DNA from: UBA2336 sp965227265
GTDB taxonomy: Bacteria; Bacteroidota; Bacteroidia; Cytophagales; Cyclobacteriaceae
Direction: 5' to 3'
NCBI GenBank assembly: GCA_965227265.1
Contig: OZ245738.1
Location: 992,001-1,056,000 of the forward strand
DNA length: 64,000 nt
This document shows, one piece after another, positions 31,527 through 41,514 of this stretch. The position numbers and the translations under genes were made by a program. The notes under the pieces were generated by a model. That model searched no databases, was not told where the DNA came from, and was given only the letters and a program-made list of their open reading frames with translations. Position 1 is the first letter of the stretch; every line of letters starts with the position of its first letter.

Positions 31527-34124
31527 ATGGAATCGGCTGAGATAAGGAGGTTGTTTTTAGAGTTTTTCGAGAAGAAAGGTCATCAGATCGTTCCTTCAGC
31601 GCCATTGGTTTTAAAGAACGACCCAACGTTGCTCTTCACTAACTCTGGCATGGTTCAGTTCAAGGATTATTTCCTCGGCAACGCAACTCCGAAGTCAAAC
31701 CGTATTGCTGATACTCAAAAATGTCTTCGCGTAAGCGGAAAACATAACGACTTAGAAGAAGTTGGTATCGATACGTATCATCATACGATGTTCGAGATGC
31801 TTGGCAACTGGAGCTTTGGTGATTACTTCAAGAAGGATGCAATTGCGTGGGCGTGGGAATTGCTGACTGAAGTTTATAAGCTTCCCAAAGATAAATTATA
31901 CGTTACTGTTTTTGGTGGTGACAAAGGCGATGGCCTTCCGGTAGACGAAGAAGCAAAGGAATTGTGGAGGACGTTTATCGATCCTGAGCATATTCTTCAC
32001 GGAAGCAAGAAAGATAACTTTTGGGAAATGGGTGAGAGCGGACCTTGCGGACCGTGTTCTGAAATTCACATCGACCTACGTTCGGATGATGAGATTAAAA
32101 AGAAGCCCGGCAAAGAATTTGTGAACAGCGATCACCCGCAAGTGGTTGAGATCTGGAACCTCGTGTTCATGGAATTCAACCGCAAAGCAGATGGGTCATT
32201 AGAAAAGCTTCCAGCACAGCATGTTGATACCGGCATGGGCTTCGAACGCCTGTGCATGGCGATTCAAAAGAAGACTTCGAATTACGATACGGATGTATTT
32301 TCTCCGCTGATCGATTTTATTGCTGATGCAGCAGGAGTGAAGTACAAAGAAGATGAAAAGATTGACATCGCGTTGCGTGTAATGGCTGATCATATTCGTG
32401 CCGTTTCATTTGCGATTTGCGATGGACAGTTGCCTTCAAATACAGGAGCTGGTTATGTGATCAGAAGAATCTTGCGCAGAGCAGTTCGTTATGGATTTAC
32501 GTTTCTGAATTTTAAAGAACCATTCCTTTACAAACTGGTTCCGGTTTTAGCTGGACAACTTAAAAATGTATTTCCAGAACTGGAATCTCAAAAGGATTAT
32601 GTTGGTAAAGTGATTTTTGAGGAAGAAACATCTTTCTTGAGAACACTTGATCGTGGACTTAAACGTATTGAAGGATTAAAAGCAATCTCTGGAGAACAAG
32701 CTTTCGAATTGTATGATACATTCGGGTTCCCATTGGATCTTACTTCATTGATTGCCCGCGAACGAGGATTCTCGGTTGACGAAGCTGGCTTTAAAGCCGA
32801 GATGGAGAAACAAAAGAGCCGTTCAAAAACTGATGCAACAAAAGAAACGGGTGATTGGATTTTAGTAGGCAAGGACGGAAAGTCAGAATTTATCGGTTAC
32901 GATAATCTTGAAAGCGAAGTTAAAATCATCAAATACCGCAGACTGAAACAAAAGAATAAAGAACTCTTTCAGTTAGTGTTCGATAAAACACCGTTCTATG
33001 CTGAGAGTGGTGGTCAGGTAGGAGATACCGGTTACATCGAAAGCGCCAACGAAAAGATTTACATCACCGATACAAAAAAAGAGAATGAGCTTATCGTTCA
33101 CTTTGCCGATGCATTACCTGAAAACATGAACGCAACATTTGTGGCTGCAGTTAATAAAGGTAAACGTCAGCTGAGCATGGATAACCATTCAGCGACACAT
33201 TTGCTCCATGCCGCATTGCGACAAGTTCTCGGCAAGCACGTTGAACAGAAAGGTTCGTTGGTAAATGATAAAGTTCTCCGCTTCGACTTCTCACATTTCG
33301 CTGCGATGACAACGGAAGAGCTTCAGCAAGTGGAAGATATTGTCAATCGTAAAGTGCGTGAGAATATCAGTCTCGATGAAAAACGAAATGTGCCGATTGA
33401 AGAAGCCAAGAAATTAGGCGCAATGGCGCTTTTTGGTGAGAAATATGGGGATTTTGTGCGTGTAATCACGTTTGATCCGAAGTTCTCCGTTGAGCTTTGT
33501 GGCGGAACGCACGTTCAGGCTACAGGTCAGATTGGATTGTTTAAGATCATTTCTGAAAGCTCGGTTGCTGCAGGTGTTAGAAGAATTGAAGCCATCACAG
33601 CGGATGAAGCTGAGAAGTTTGTAAGCGATAATCAGAAGCTGCTCGATCAGGTTAAAGAGTTGTTAAAGAATCCTAAAGATTTATTAACAGCAACTAAAAA
33701 TCTGCTTGAGGAAAAGAACGCACTTGAGAAAAAGCTTGAAGTTGTAAACCAGGAGAAAGCAAATCTTATTAAAGATCAGCTCGGTGCAAAAGCAGTGAAG
33801 TCAAACGGCTATACGTTGATTGTGGAAAAGGTTTCTGTTCCAGGTGGTGATGCATTAAAAAATATTGCGTACGGATTGCGTAATCAGTTCAATGATCTTC
33901 TATTGATTCTTGCAGCGGAAGTTGAAGGTAAACCTCAGGTATCAGTTATGATCGGAGAGGAGCTTGCTAAATCAAACAAGTTTCATGCAGGCAACATGGT
34001 GAAAGAGCTTGCAAAAGAAATTGATGGCGGTGGAGGCGGACAACCTTTCTTCGCGACTGCGGGTGGGAAGAATCTCAATGGATTGGATAAAGTTTTAGTA
34101 AAGGCGAAGGAGTTAATTAAGTAA
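31527..34124 (+). CDS. alaS: Alanyl-tRNA synthetase
   Basis: Class II synthetase charging tRNA-Ala. All domains are present: catalytic core (LFLEFFEKKGHQIVPSAPLV, FTNSGMVQFKDYF, MFEMLGNWSFGDYFK, GESGPCGPCSEIHIDL), the tRNA-recognition region, the editing domain with zinc site HSATHLLHAAL and CGGTHVQATGQIG, and the C-terminal oligomerisation domain ending GGGGGQPFFATAGGKN. The ATG at 31527 (MESAEIRRLF) is preferred to the TTG codon just before it. 865 residues, typical length. Followed closely by gatB, with a palindromic element between. Confidence 0.97.
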   Translation: MESAEIRRLFLEFFEKKGHQIVPSAPLVLKNDPTLLFTNSGMVQFKDYFLGNATPKSNRIADTQKCLRVSGKHNDLEEVGIDTYHHTMFEMLGNWSFGDYFKKDAIAWAWELLTEVYKLPKDKLYVTVFGGDKGDGLPVDEEAKELWRTFIDPEHILHGSKKDNFWEMGESGPCGPCSEIHIDLRSDDEIKKKPGKEFVNSDHPQVVEIWNLVFMEFNRKADGSLEKLPAQHVDTGMGFERLCMAIQKKTSNYDTDVFSPLIDFIADAAGVKYKEDEKIDIALRVMADHIRAVSFAICDGQLPSNTGAGYVIRRILRRAVRYGFTFLNFKEPFLYKLVPVLAGQLKNVFPELESQKDYVGKVIFEEETSFLRTLDRGLKRIEGLKAISGEQAFELYDTFGFPLDLTSLIARERGFSVDEAGFKAEMEKQKSRSKTDATKETGDWILVGKDGKSEFIGYDNLESEVKIIKYRRLKQKNKELFQLVFDKTPFYAESGGQVGDTGYIESANEKIYITDTKKENELIVHFADALPENMNATFVAAVNKGKRQLSMDNHSATHLLHAALRQVLGKHVEQKGSLVNDKVLRFDFSHFAAMTTEELQQVEDIVNRKVRENISLDEKRNVPIEEAKKLGAMALFGEKYGDFVRVITFDPKFSVELCGGTHVQATGQIGLFKIISESSVAAGVRRIEAITADEAEKFVSDNQKLLDQVKELLKNPKDLLTATKNLLEEKNALEKKLEVVNQEKANLIKDQLGAKAVKSNGYTLIVEKVSVPGGDALKNIAYGLRNQFNDLLLILAAEVEGKPQVSVMIGEELAKSNKFHAGNMVKELAKEIDGGGGGQPFFATAGGKNLNGLDKVLVKAKELIK

Positions 34125-34132
34125 ACAGTCTT

Positions 34133-34181
34133 TAGTCGATAGTCCATAGACCATGGACCATGGACTATGGACTATCGACTA
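34133..34181. repeat. Long palindrome abutting the gatB start codon
   Basis: AGTCGATAGTCCATAG (34134-34149) is perfectly inverted at 34165-34180, extended by one more T-A pair that uses the A of the gatB ATG. The 15-nt spacer contains two CCATGG copies. It also holds an in-frame ATG at 34160. This looks like a dispersed palindromic (REP/BIME-like) element inserted exactly between alaS and gatB. Confidence 0.75.
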
Positions 34182-35632
34182 TGAGTGTCAAAGACAAATA
34201 CAGAGTAGTAATTGGATTGGAAGTTCACGCGCAGTTACTGACTCGCAGTAAGATCTTTAACGCTGATGCTTCTTCGTATGGTGCTGAACCGAATACGCAA
34301 GTAAGTGTGATCACGCTTGCGCATCCTGGTACGTTGCCGAAGCTCAATAAGCTTGCACTGGAACACGCCATCAAAATGGGCTTGGCTTGTCATTCCGAAA
34401 TTTCACGTAACAATATTTTTGATCGTAAGAATTATTTCTATCCTGATCTGCCGAAAGGTTATCAGATCACGCAAGACCGAACTCCGATCTGCAAAGGCGG
34501 TTTTGTAAAGATCAATACCAAAAATGGTGGTGATCGTAATGTTATTCTTAATCGAATTCATTTGGAAGAAGATGCTGGAAAGTCCATTCATGCGGATGGA
34601 CCGGATACATTTATTGACTTGAATCGTTCAGGCGTTGCGTTGATTGAAATTGTTACAGAGCCAGACATGTCCAACTCCGATGAAGCGTATTCGTTACTCA
34701 CAGAAGTAAGGAAGCTGGTGCGATATCTAGAGATCTGCGATGGTAATATGGAAGAAGGTTCGTTGCGTTGTGATGCGAACGTTTCGGTGATGTTGGCTGA
34801 TGCTAAAGCCTTTGGAAAGAAAGTAGAGATCAAAAACATGAACTCCATCCGCAATGTTCAGCGGGCAATTGATATTGAAGTTGATCGGCAGATTGAATTG
34901 CTGGAAAAAGGAGAGAGTATTGTTTCTGAAACGAGAACCTACGATGCTGATAAGAACAAAACTTTCAGCATGCGTGAGAAGGAAGAACTGAATGACTATC
35001 GCTATTTTCCTGATCCGGATTTAAGTCCGGTGATTGTTTCAGAAGAGTGGCTTTCAAGGATTAAAGCTTCTATATCAGTCTTACCGCAGGAGTTGTTGGA
35101 GAAATTTATAAGTCATTACAAGCTTTCGGAATACGATGCACAAGTGCTAACCGATTCAAAAGATATTGCGGTGTACTTTGAATCTGTTTGTAAAAGTACA
35201 GCAAACTTTAAAGCCGCTGCAAACTGGGTAATGGGCCCGGTTAAATCGTGGCTGAATGAGAATCAGAAAAGTGCAGATCAATTTCCGATTGCTGCTTCCC
35301 GGCTATCGGAAGTAATTCATTTGATCGATACCGGTAAGATGAACTTTACCATTGCATCGCAGCGTTTGTTTCCTCAACTGATCAGCAATCCTGAAAAACC
35401 GGTGCTGGAAATTGCACTTGAGCTTGACATTTTACAGGAGAGCGATCAGAATTCAATTTTGCCTATTATTGAAGAAGTAATTGCTGCTTTCCCGGATAAA
35501 GTAAAAGAATATAAAAAAGGTAAAAGCGCAATTGTTGGCATGTTTATGGGTGAAGTGATGAAGCGTAGCAAAGGCAAGGCCGACCCGAAAGTCACGAACG
35601 AATTATTATTGAATAAATTAAAAGAAGCATGA
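34181..35632 (+). CDS. gatB: Asp-tRNA(Asn)/Glu-tRNA(Gln) amidotransferase subunit B
   Basis: GatB of the GatCAB complex that converts mischarged Glu-tRNA-Gln and Asp-tRNA-Asn. Seen: VIGLEVHAQL, HPGTLPKLN, FDRKNYFYPDLPKGYQITQ, GKSIHADGP, DLNRSGVALIEIVTEPDM, MEEGSLRCDANVS, EIKNMNSIRNVQRAIDIE, YRYFPDPDLSPV, and the C-terminal YqeY-like helical region with GKSAIVGMFMGEVMK. The ATG at 34181 (MSVKDKYRVV) is the natural start; a start 7 codons earlier lies inside the palindrome. GatA and GatC are not in this window. Overlaps the next gene by 4 nt. Confidence 0.95.
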   Translation: MSVKDKYRVVIGLEVHAQLLTRSKIFNADASSYGAEPNTQVSVITLAHPGTLPKLNKLALEHAIKMGLACHSEISRNNIFDRKNYFYPDLPKGYQITQDRTPICKGGFVKINTKNGGDRNVILNRIHLEEDAGKSIHADGPDTFIDLNRSGVALIEIVTEPDMSNSDEAYSLLTEVRKLVRYLEICDGNMEEGSLRCDANVSVMLADAKAFGKKVEIKNMNSIRNVQRAIDIEVDRQIELLEKGESIVSETRTYDADKNKTFSMREKEELNDYRYFPDPDLSPVIVSEEWLSRIKASISVLPQELLEKFISHYKLSEYDAQVLTDSKDIAVYFESVCKSTANFKAAANWVMGPVKSWLNENQKSADQFPIAASRLSEVIHLIDTGKMNFTIASQRLFPQLISNPEKPVLEIALELDILQESDQNSILPIIEEVIAAFPDKVKEYKKGKSAIVGMFMGEVMKRSKGKADPKVTNELLLNKLKEA

Positions 35633-36774
35633 GAGCTGCATTAATATTTTTATTGGCGAGTGTATTGTTATTAAACGGTTGTTCCTCCAATGGACAACAA
35701 CCTAAAAAAGATGCCGGTCAAACCATAACCGTGAGCGGTAAGGTTGGATTTCCTCAAACCGGTTCGATTACGATCACAGAATTGAAAAATAGCGGTCAGG
35801 GCTGGCAGGATACGATTACACTGAAAAGTGATTATACCTTTTCTAAAAAGATCACGATTACTGAGCCGGGTTATTATCGCATCAATTTCTACAATCAGCA
35901 ATCCGTTGATATTATTCTGGACAAAGCCAACCTTGAGGTTAATGTTGATGGAAACAATCGGACTGGTTTTTCGGAAGTGAAGGGATCGCCTGACATTGAA
36001 CTAATCAAAAAGGCACAAAGCTTTACGCAAGGCCTTCAAGCCACACCTGAATTCTTAGAGCTTAGCAAAAAATTTGATATTGCCCGACAATCCAACGATC
36101 CGGTTAAAATGGCTGAGCTTCAGAAGCAATACCAGACGATGTATGCAAAAGCGACTGACCAGATTGCTGCGCTGCTCAAAAGTGCGCCTGCGTCCCTGGG
36201 CGGAATTAATCTTTTGCAAGGCGGTCAAACGCTACCGAAGGATACCTACATGGATGTATACATTCAATATGCTGAGAAGCTGAAAAAGGAAATGCCGAAT
36301 TCGTCTCATGCAAAGGATTTTATTTCCGTTGTTGAAAAGGATAAAGCACTCGCTATCGGGCAAGTAGCACCTGAAATTTCCTTACCGAATCCGGAAGGGC
36401 AAGTAGTAAAGCTTTCTTCTTTACGCGGCAAGTATGTGCTGATCGATTTCTGGGCTAAATGGTGCGGACCATGCCGGAGAGAAAATCCAAACGTGGTAAA
36501 AGCATATAACACGTATAAAGAAAAAGGCTTTACAGTTTATGGTGTATCACTGGATCGCACGAAGGAAGACTGGGTACAGGCTATCGAACAAGATGGCTTA
36601 ACGTGGACACAGGTTTCTGATTTGAAATATTTTCAATCGGAAGCCGCAAGTATTTATAACATTAGCTTTATTCCGTTCTCATTATTGATTGATCCGCAGG
36701 GTAAGATCATTGCTAAAAATCTTCGGGGTGAAGAACTCAATCAGAAGCTTGAAGAGATTTTTAGTAAAAATTAA
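35629..36774 (+). CDS. TlpA-like thioredoxin-fold lipoprotein (DUF4369 N-terminal)
   Basis: Lipoprotein (LLLNGCSSNGQ). The N-terminal ~110 residues resemble DUF4369 (GQTITVSGKVGFPQTGSI, GYYRINFYNQQSVDIILDKA), followed by a helical middle and a TlpA/AhpC-type thioredoxin domain: EISLPNPEGQVVKLSSLRGKYVLIDFWAKWCGPCRREN (quoted in part) with redox motif WCGPC and cis-Pro region ISFIPFSLLIDPQG. Likely a periplasmic thiol-disulfide reductase. Overlaps gatB by 4 nt (ATGA), so translationally coupled to it although functionally unrelated. Confidence 0.88.
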   Translation: MRAALIFLLASVLLLNGCSSNGQQPKKDAGQTITVSGKVGFPQTGSITITELKNSGQGWQDTITLKSDYTFSKKITITEPGYYRINFYNQQSVDIILDKANLEVNVDGNNRTGFSEVKGSPDIELIKKAQSFTQGLQATPEFLELSKKFDIARQSNDPVKMAELQKQYQTMYAKATDQIAALLKSAPASLGGINLLQGGQTLPKDTYMDVYIQYAEKLKKEMPNSSHAKDFISVVEKDKALAIGQVAPEISLPNPEGQVVKLSSLRGKYVLIDFWAKWCGPCRRENPNVVKAYNTYKEKGFTVYGVSLDRTKEDWVQAIEQDGLTWTQVSDLKYFQSEAASIYNISFIPFSLLIDPQGKIIAKNLRGEELNQKLEEIFSKN

Positions 36775-36802
36775 CATTTACTTCAACGACAACTTTTTTT
36801 AT

Positions 36803-37726
36803 CTACTGCAACTGCATGAGAACAGGCCGGTGATCGGAGATCGTGCTATAGTAACCACCGTCACATTCATTTACTCTCAGCACGCGAATGTCTTTTACTT
36901 TACTGAAAAGTTCGTTGGTGATTAACATGTGATCAAGCTGACTTGGCCAGCTTGGATAGCTCCAGTACGCTTCGCTGCATTGTGCGATCGTCATGTCGGC
37001 AAACTTGTAGTTAGCATCATCATCTATAAAGTTCTTGAGCACGTTGTTGCCTTCCGGTTGTGTGATGTCTTCATTATAATCCCCCAACATTACAACAGAC
37101 TTGGTACTAAGATTCGCATCGATATAAGCTTTAAGCTTATCCGAAGCGCTTCTTCTGCGCGGAATGCTGTCATCATCATCGCAACACTTTAAATGTAAAT
37201 TGATCAGTGTTACTTCCATTCCCGAAGTATGCGTAGCAGTGATAAACATAGGCTGACGCGGAAAAGCGCTGGCATCGACAAGCGGATACGTAACCGCAGA
37301 TACTGTTACTTCAGCTGTTTTATACAGATAACCTGTCTTTAACGAACCTCCGGAAACAACTCCGCTCCAACCGGGCAAAGCAGCAACCAGCGTGTTGAAA
37401 TTTGTAGTACTTCCGATTTCCTGAACAGCAATGATATCCGCATTCAAGGTTGGAATGATCTCCGCTAATAAGGAAATGGTATTACCTGTTTTTGGAAATT
37501 GTTCAATGTTCCAGGTAACAATATCAAAAGAAGAGGCGCTTAACAATGGAATGCAGTTCGCGTATTTTCCAGCTACCATCGTTACGGTTGGCAGCTCACA
37601 ATTTTCGGGTTCTTCACCTGGTTCTTCAGGAGTTACAGGATCTACGTTCAGCTTTACAATTGGAGTAATGTCTTCCTGACACGAAATCAATACAGAGATA
37701 ACGAGCAACGCGAATATTTTTTTCAT
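36803..37726 (-). CDS. Surface lipoprotein nuclease, EEP (endonuclease/exonuclease/phosphatase) family
   Basis: Lipoprotein signal with LISCQEDI: the acylated cysteine is followed by Gln-Glu-Asp, like a surface lipoprotein export signal. A Pro/Glu linker (TPEEPGEEPENC) follows. EEP motifs in order: VTWNIEQFP (Asn), IAVQEIGS (metal Glu), LINLHLKCCDDDDS, VVMLGDYNED (Asp-Asn), LDHMLI and ISDHRPVLM (catalytic His). The 307-residue protein should be a divalent-metal nuclease at the cell surface. Second gene of a two-gene unit with the next EEP gene (9-nt gap), divergent from the TonB receptor operon. Confidence 0.88.
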   Translation of the reverse strand: MKKIFALLVISVLISCQEDITPIVKLNVDPVTPEEPGEEPENCELPTVTMVAGKYANCIPLLSASSFDIVTWNIEQFPKTGNTISLLAEIIPTLNADIIAVQEIGSTTNFNTLVAALPGWSGVVSGGSLKTGYLYKTAEVTVSAVTYPLVDASAFPRQPMFITATHTSGMEVTLINLHLKCCDDDDSIPRRRSASDKLKAYIDANLSTKSVVMLGDYNEDITQPEGNNVLKNFIDDDANYKFADMTIAQCSEAYWSYPSWPSQLDHMLITNELFSKVKDIRVLRVNECDGGYYSTISDHRPVLMQLQ

Positions 37727-37735
37727 ATCGTCAGT

Positions 37736-38764
37736 CTAATACTTTTTTAGTAAAATGAATACTGGGAAGTGATCGCTATAGCCTTCTGGATTGAAAACGC
37801 CACCGCTGAATGTCCGCTTAGGTGAGCCTTTGTATTTTCCATCTTCTACATACATCCAGCGTTGCGCAAAAACAGTAAATGTCTCCGGGACATAATCAAC
37901 TCCTACATGATCACCTAACGCAGAAGAAATAATGATCTGATCAAATAAATTCCAGATTCCGTTAAACGATAAACTTCCATAACCTTTTTTGAAGGTTGGT
38001 TCTCCCGCGTTGATCAAGGTGTTCTTCTTTTGAGCGTCATCGTTCGCGATCAGGATTTTCTTTATGCTTCGGTTGTTCGGGTCGTCATTAAAATCACCCA
38101 GCATGACAATGTTTGCTTTCGGATTGATGGCTAATACAGAGTCAACGGCTTTTCGCAAAACCTGGGCAGCCATTAATCGCATATCTTCTTTTCCGCCCCT
38201 GCGGGAAGGCCAGTGATTCACCGCTACGTGCAACGTATCGCCAAGGCAAAGACCTTTTACCCATAAAATATCGCGGGTTTTGAAATCAGCGTCTTCCGGA
38301 TTTTTAATAACCAGTTTTTTAATGCTGAAAGGCTTGAAAACAGAAGCCCGGTAGAGCATCGCAACATCCACACCCCGGGCATCGGTCATATCAAAATGAA
38401 TAATCTGGTAGCGTTTTGAAGCAATATTGGGGTGGGCTACTAAATCTTCCAGCACTTTGCGGTTTTCGATTTCACTTACTCCCAAAATATCCGGATAGAA
38501 TTGAGCAATTACGTTGGACATGTTTGCCAGCTTAATGGCATAACGTTCATCAGTCCAGTTATTTGCACCGTTTGGAAGAAATTCTTCATCAATTGTTTTA
38601 GGATCATCAACCGTGTCGAACAGGTTTTCAAGGTTGTAAAACCCAACGATGGCTTGGGAAGGAGCACTGGTTTGCCGTGCAAACGATAAAGTGAAATCGA
38701 GTAAAAGAAAAGAGAAAATGATCAATAATTTTTTCACGGCTGCAAAATTAGATTTCCTTTTCAT
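37736..38764 (-). CDS. Secreted EEP-family endonuclease/exonuclease
   Basis: Signal peptide (KKLLIIFSFLLLDFTLSFA). EEP motifs: GFYNLENLFD (Asn), LGVSEIENRKVLEDL (Glu), DARGVDVAMLYR, VAVNHWPSRRGGKEDMR, IVMLGDFNDDP, WNLFDQIIIS and GYSDHFPVFILLKKY. This is the extracellular DNase-like branch (ExeM/NucH-type catalytic domain), here as a separate 342-residue polypeptide. Probably periplasmic or released. First gene of the nuclease pair. Confidence 0.9.
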   Translation of the reverse strand: MKRKSNFAAVKKLLIIFSFLLLDFTLSFARQTSAPSQAIVGFYNLENLFDTVDDPKTIDEEFLPNGANNWTDERYAIKLANMSNVIAQFYPDILGVSEIENRKVLEDLVAHPNIASKRYQIIHFDMTDARGVDVAMLYRASVFKPFSIKKLVIKNPEDADFKTRDILWVKGLCLGDTLHVAVNHWPSRRGGKEDMRLMAAQVLRKAVDSVLAINPKANIVMLGDFNDDPNNRSIKKILIANDDAQKKNTLINAGEPTFKKGYGSLSFNGIWNLFDQIIISSALGDHVGVDYVPETFTVFAQRWMYVEDGKYKGSPKRTFSGGVFNPEGYSDHFPVFILLKKY

Positions 38765-38836
38765 TTTTCAGAATGGAGTGGCACCAAAGATAAAGATTTG
38801 TTAATATCGCAACCTGAAACAGGCTACGGTGAATTC

Positions 38837-38844
38837 TATATTTG
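38837..38844 (+). promoter_or_regulatory. -7 element of the TonB receptor operon
   Basis: TATATTTG, a perfect TAnnTTTG, 38 nt before the receptor ATG. No TTG lies at the standard -33 spacing (the nearest, at 38798, is 36 nt away), which may point to activator-dependent transcription. Confidence 0.45.
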
Positions 38845-38882
38845 CACCTGTTTTAAAAACAACCACTAACCTTTGACCCTTG

Positions 38883-41507
38883 ATGCGAATTCTACTTTGT
38901 ATCCTCTTCGTATTATGCACTTCATTTGCCTTCGCACAAACGGGCAGCATATCCGGAAAAATAATTGACCCCGAAACCAAGGAAGCTCTTATTGGAGTAA
39001 CTGTTCTGGTGGAAGATACTAATCTCGGTGAGATTACCGACCTGAATGGTGCGTTTACTATTAAAAATGTCCCGGTCGGAGCAAAAAAGATCATCATTCG
39101 ATATGTAGGCTATGAAACGCTTACCCAGGAAGTAACGGTGGCTGAAGGTCAAACCGTTTCCCTTGGCGAAATCCTCATGCAATCAACCGCCATCGGTCTT
39201 CAAGAAATAGAAGTGTTTGCGAACATCGTTGACGATCGTAAAACTCCAATCGCGGTGTCAAACATTGGTGACATTGAAATTGATGAGCAGCTTGGCGGAA
39301 TGGCGCTACCTGAAATTCTGAATTCTACTCCCGGTATTTATGCAACCCAGGGCGATGGTTCCTATGGAGATGGCTACATCAACATCCGCGGTTTTGGTCA
39401 GGAAGAAATTGTATTCATGATCAATGGTGTTCCAACCAACGATATGGAAACCGGAACTATGTTCTGGACAAACTTTGCCGGCATGAGTGAAATCACCCGA
39501 AGCATGCAAATACAACGCGGATTAGGCGCATCAAAGCTTGCCGTGAATTCAGTAGGCGGAACTGTGAATGTTGTAACGGCTCCATCCGAGCGCAAAGCTG
39601 GCGGAAGTGCTGACTTAACCTTTGGCAATGGCTCGTTCACGAACCGTACACGAATAACACTTCACAGTGGTTTGCAGAAAGGCTGGGCTGTAAGCTTCCA
39701 GGCATCGTATGCTAATGCACTGGGAGTTCATTCCAATCAGAATGGATATTTTAGCGTAACAAATCAGGGAATGCGTGAGGGAACTTATGTAGATGTTTGG
39801 TCTTACTTCCTGACTGCATCAAAAGAACTTGCTCCAAATCATAAACTTATTTTTACTGCATTTGGTGCTCCAGCCAACCGGGGCAGAGCCTACAACACGA
39901 ATACGGCTACCTATAAAAAGTACGATAACTATCAGCACAACTCAGCGATAGGTTACTACGATGGTCAGCTGCTATCGGTTTCACAAAATTATGCGCATAA
40001 GCCACAAATCTCTCTCATGTCATTGTGGGATATCAATGATAAGATGACGTTGACCTCTACTGCATACGTCTCTGTTGCCAAAGCATACGGCACTGCACGT
40101 TCGGGAGCGGCAGAAATTCTAACCAAAGACGGTCACCAGGATTTTGAAGCGTATAAAGCAGCAAACATTGCTAACGCACAAACAATCAATAATCCGTATG
40201 GGGGCTTTGGTACTTCTGTTACGGGTTCTCAGTCTACCCGCATCATAGAAGCCCGGTATAATAACCACAACTGGTATGGAGTTATTTCAAACATCAATTA
40301 CCAAATCACGCCAACAACATCTATTGTAGCTGGTATCGATTTACGTGATTATACAGCCCAGCATTATGCAAAAGTTCATCACTTGCTTGGTGGAGAATTT
40401 TGGGTTGATCAGTTTTCAGGCACGGATAATAACCTGTTAACACCAAATCGGGTTGTGCGCGTTGGTGACAGAGTTCGGTATGATTATGATGGCAACGTTC
40501 GCTGGGGCTCAGCGTTTGCACAGCTTGAAAAAACCGTTGGTCAGTTAGATATTTTTGCTTCCGCGAACTACTCCCGTATTCAGATGTGGCGTGAAGGTAA
40601 CTACTGGAGCGGTGATCCTGACTTTATCAATAATTCATTAGGTGCTTCTGATAAGCGCGTGTTTAATAACTATAACGTTAAAGCTGGTGCTAATTATCGC
40701 ATCACGGGTCGTCATAACGTATTTGTAAATGGCGGAACGTTTACCCGTGCACCGTTCATGCGAAACGTATTTGTTGATTCCCGTTATGGCAACGAATACC
40801 TGACCGGATTGAAAAACGAATCTATTCAGTCATTTGAATTCGGATACAGTTATCGTTCCAGCAGGTTGCGCGGTAACCTGAATTTGTATCATACAAAATG
40901 GAAAGACCGCATTCTACCAAACGAAGCATTTGTTGATCCAAGAACTGAACAGCGTTTAGGATTATCCGGAGTTGCTGCCTTGCATAAAGGAATTGAAATT
41001 GATCTTCGCTACGAACCAGTTCAGGGGATTGAAGTGACCGGTGCTTTTAGCAAAGGAAATTGGAAGTGGATCAGTGATGCCCGTGCAGTTGTGCTCGATA
41101 CAGTAAGTGATACTGAAATTGAATACGCACGTGTTTATACGAAAGGTTTGCGAGTTGGTAACACCGCACAAACCACAGCGTACATAGGTGTTCACTACAA
41201 GCAGATTAAAGATACCTACGTAGGTATCAGGGTGAATTATTTTGGTGATCTCTATGAATCTTTTGAACCAGCCGATCGGATTCAGCCAGGCTTTAAGCAA
41301 GTACGCAAGCTGCCTGATTATTTCATTGTTGATGTGTATGGAGGTTATTACTTCGAGATGGGTGAAATGCGTAGCCGTGCAGGTATTAACGTCCATAATT
41401 TGTTGAACGACAGATTTATCCGCAGATCAGACGAAGCCTTCGGAGTACAGGAATTCTATGGCTTCCCGATCAACTTCACAGCGTCCCTTACAGTTTATTT
41501 TAACTAA
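38883..41507 (+). CDS. TonB-dependent outer-membrane receptor
   Basis: Signal peptide (ILLCILFVLCTSFAFAQ), then a CarboxypepD_reg-like sandwich (GSISGKIIDPETKEALIGVT to about residue 100), then the plug domain (GGMALPEILNSTPGIYATQG, INIRGFGQEEIVFMINGVPT, NVVTAPSERKAGG), then a large barrel to the C terminus (NFTASLTVYFN). ATG at 38883 is preferred to the TTG one codon earlier. 874 residues. It has no SusD partner; instead three surface lipoproteins follow, and nuclease genes flank the unit, so the imported ligand is proposed to be a nucleic-acid fragment, nucleoside or phosphate-containing product. Ligand identity is inference. Confidence 0.92.
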   Translation: MRILLCILFVLCTSFAFAQTGSISGKIIDPETKEALIGVTVLVEDTNLGEITDLNGAFTIKNVPVGAKKIIIRYVGYETLTQEVTVAEGQTVSLGEILMQSTAIGLQEIEVFANIVDDRKTPIAVSNIGDIEIDEQLGGMALPEILNSTPGIYATQGDGSYGDGYINIRGFGQEEIVFMINGVPTNDMETGTMFWTNFAGMSEITRSMQIQRGLGASKLAVNSVGGTVNVVTAPSERKAGGSADLTFGNGSFTNRTRITLHSGLQKGWAVSFQASYANALGVHSNQNGYFSVTNQGMREGTYVDVWSYFLTASKELAPNHKLIFTAFGAPANRGRAYNTNTATYKKYDNYQHNSAIGYYDGQLLSVSQNYAHKPQISLMSLWDINDKMTLTSTAYVSVAKAYGTARSGAAEILTKDGHQDFEAYKAANIANAQTINNPYGGFGTSVTGSQSTRIIEARYNNHNWYGVISNINYQITPTTSIVAGIDLRDYTAQHYAKVHHLLGGEFWVDQFSGTDNNLLTPNRVVRVGDRVRYDYDGNVRWGSAFAQLEKTVGQLDIFASANYSRIQMWREGNYWSGDPDFINNSLGASDKRVFNNYNVKAGANYRITGRHNVFVNGGTFTRAPFMRNVFVDSRYGNEYLTGLKNESIQSFEFGYSYRSSRLRGNLNLYHTKWKDRILPNEAFVDPRTEQRLGLSGVAALHKGIEIDLRYEPVQGIEVTGAFSKGNWKWISDARAVVLDTVSDTEIEYARVYTKGLRVGNTAQTTAYIGVHYKQIKDTYVGIRVNYFGDLYESFEPADRIQPGFKQVRKLPDYFIVDVYGGYYFEMGEMRSRAGINVHNLLNDRFIRRSDEAFGVQEFYGFPINFTASLTVYFN

Positions 41508-41514
41508 GATATTC

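Noticed and set aside
36803..38764. Bacteriocin or colicin-like DNase toxins
   Set aside because: The EEP proteins have ordinary signal peptides, no translocation or immunity partners, and sit beside a TonB receptor operon.
40962..41396. Antisense frame of 144 codons in the TonB receptor
   Set aside because: Opposite a well-conserved barrel; product has no features.
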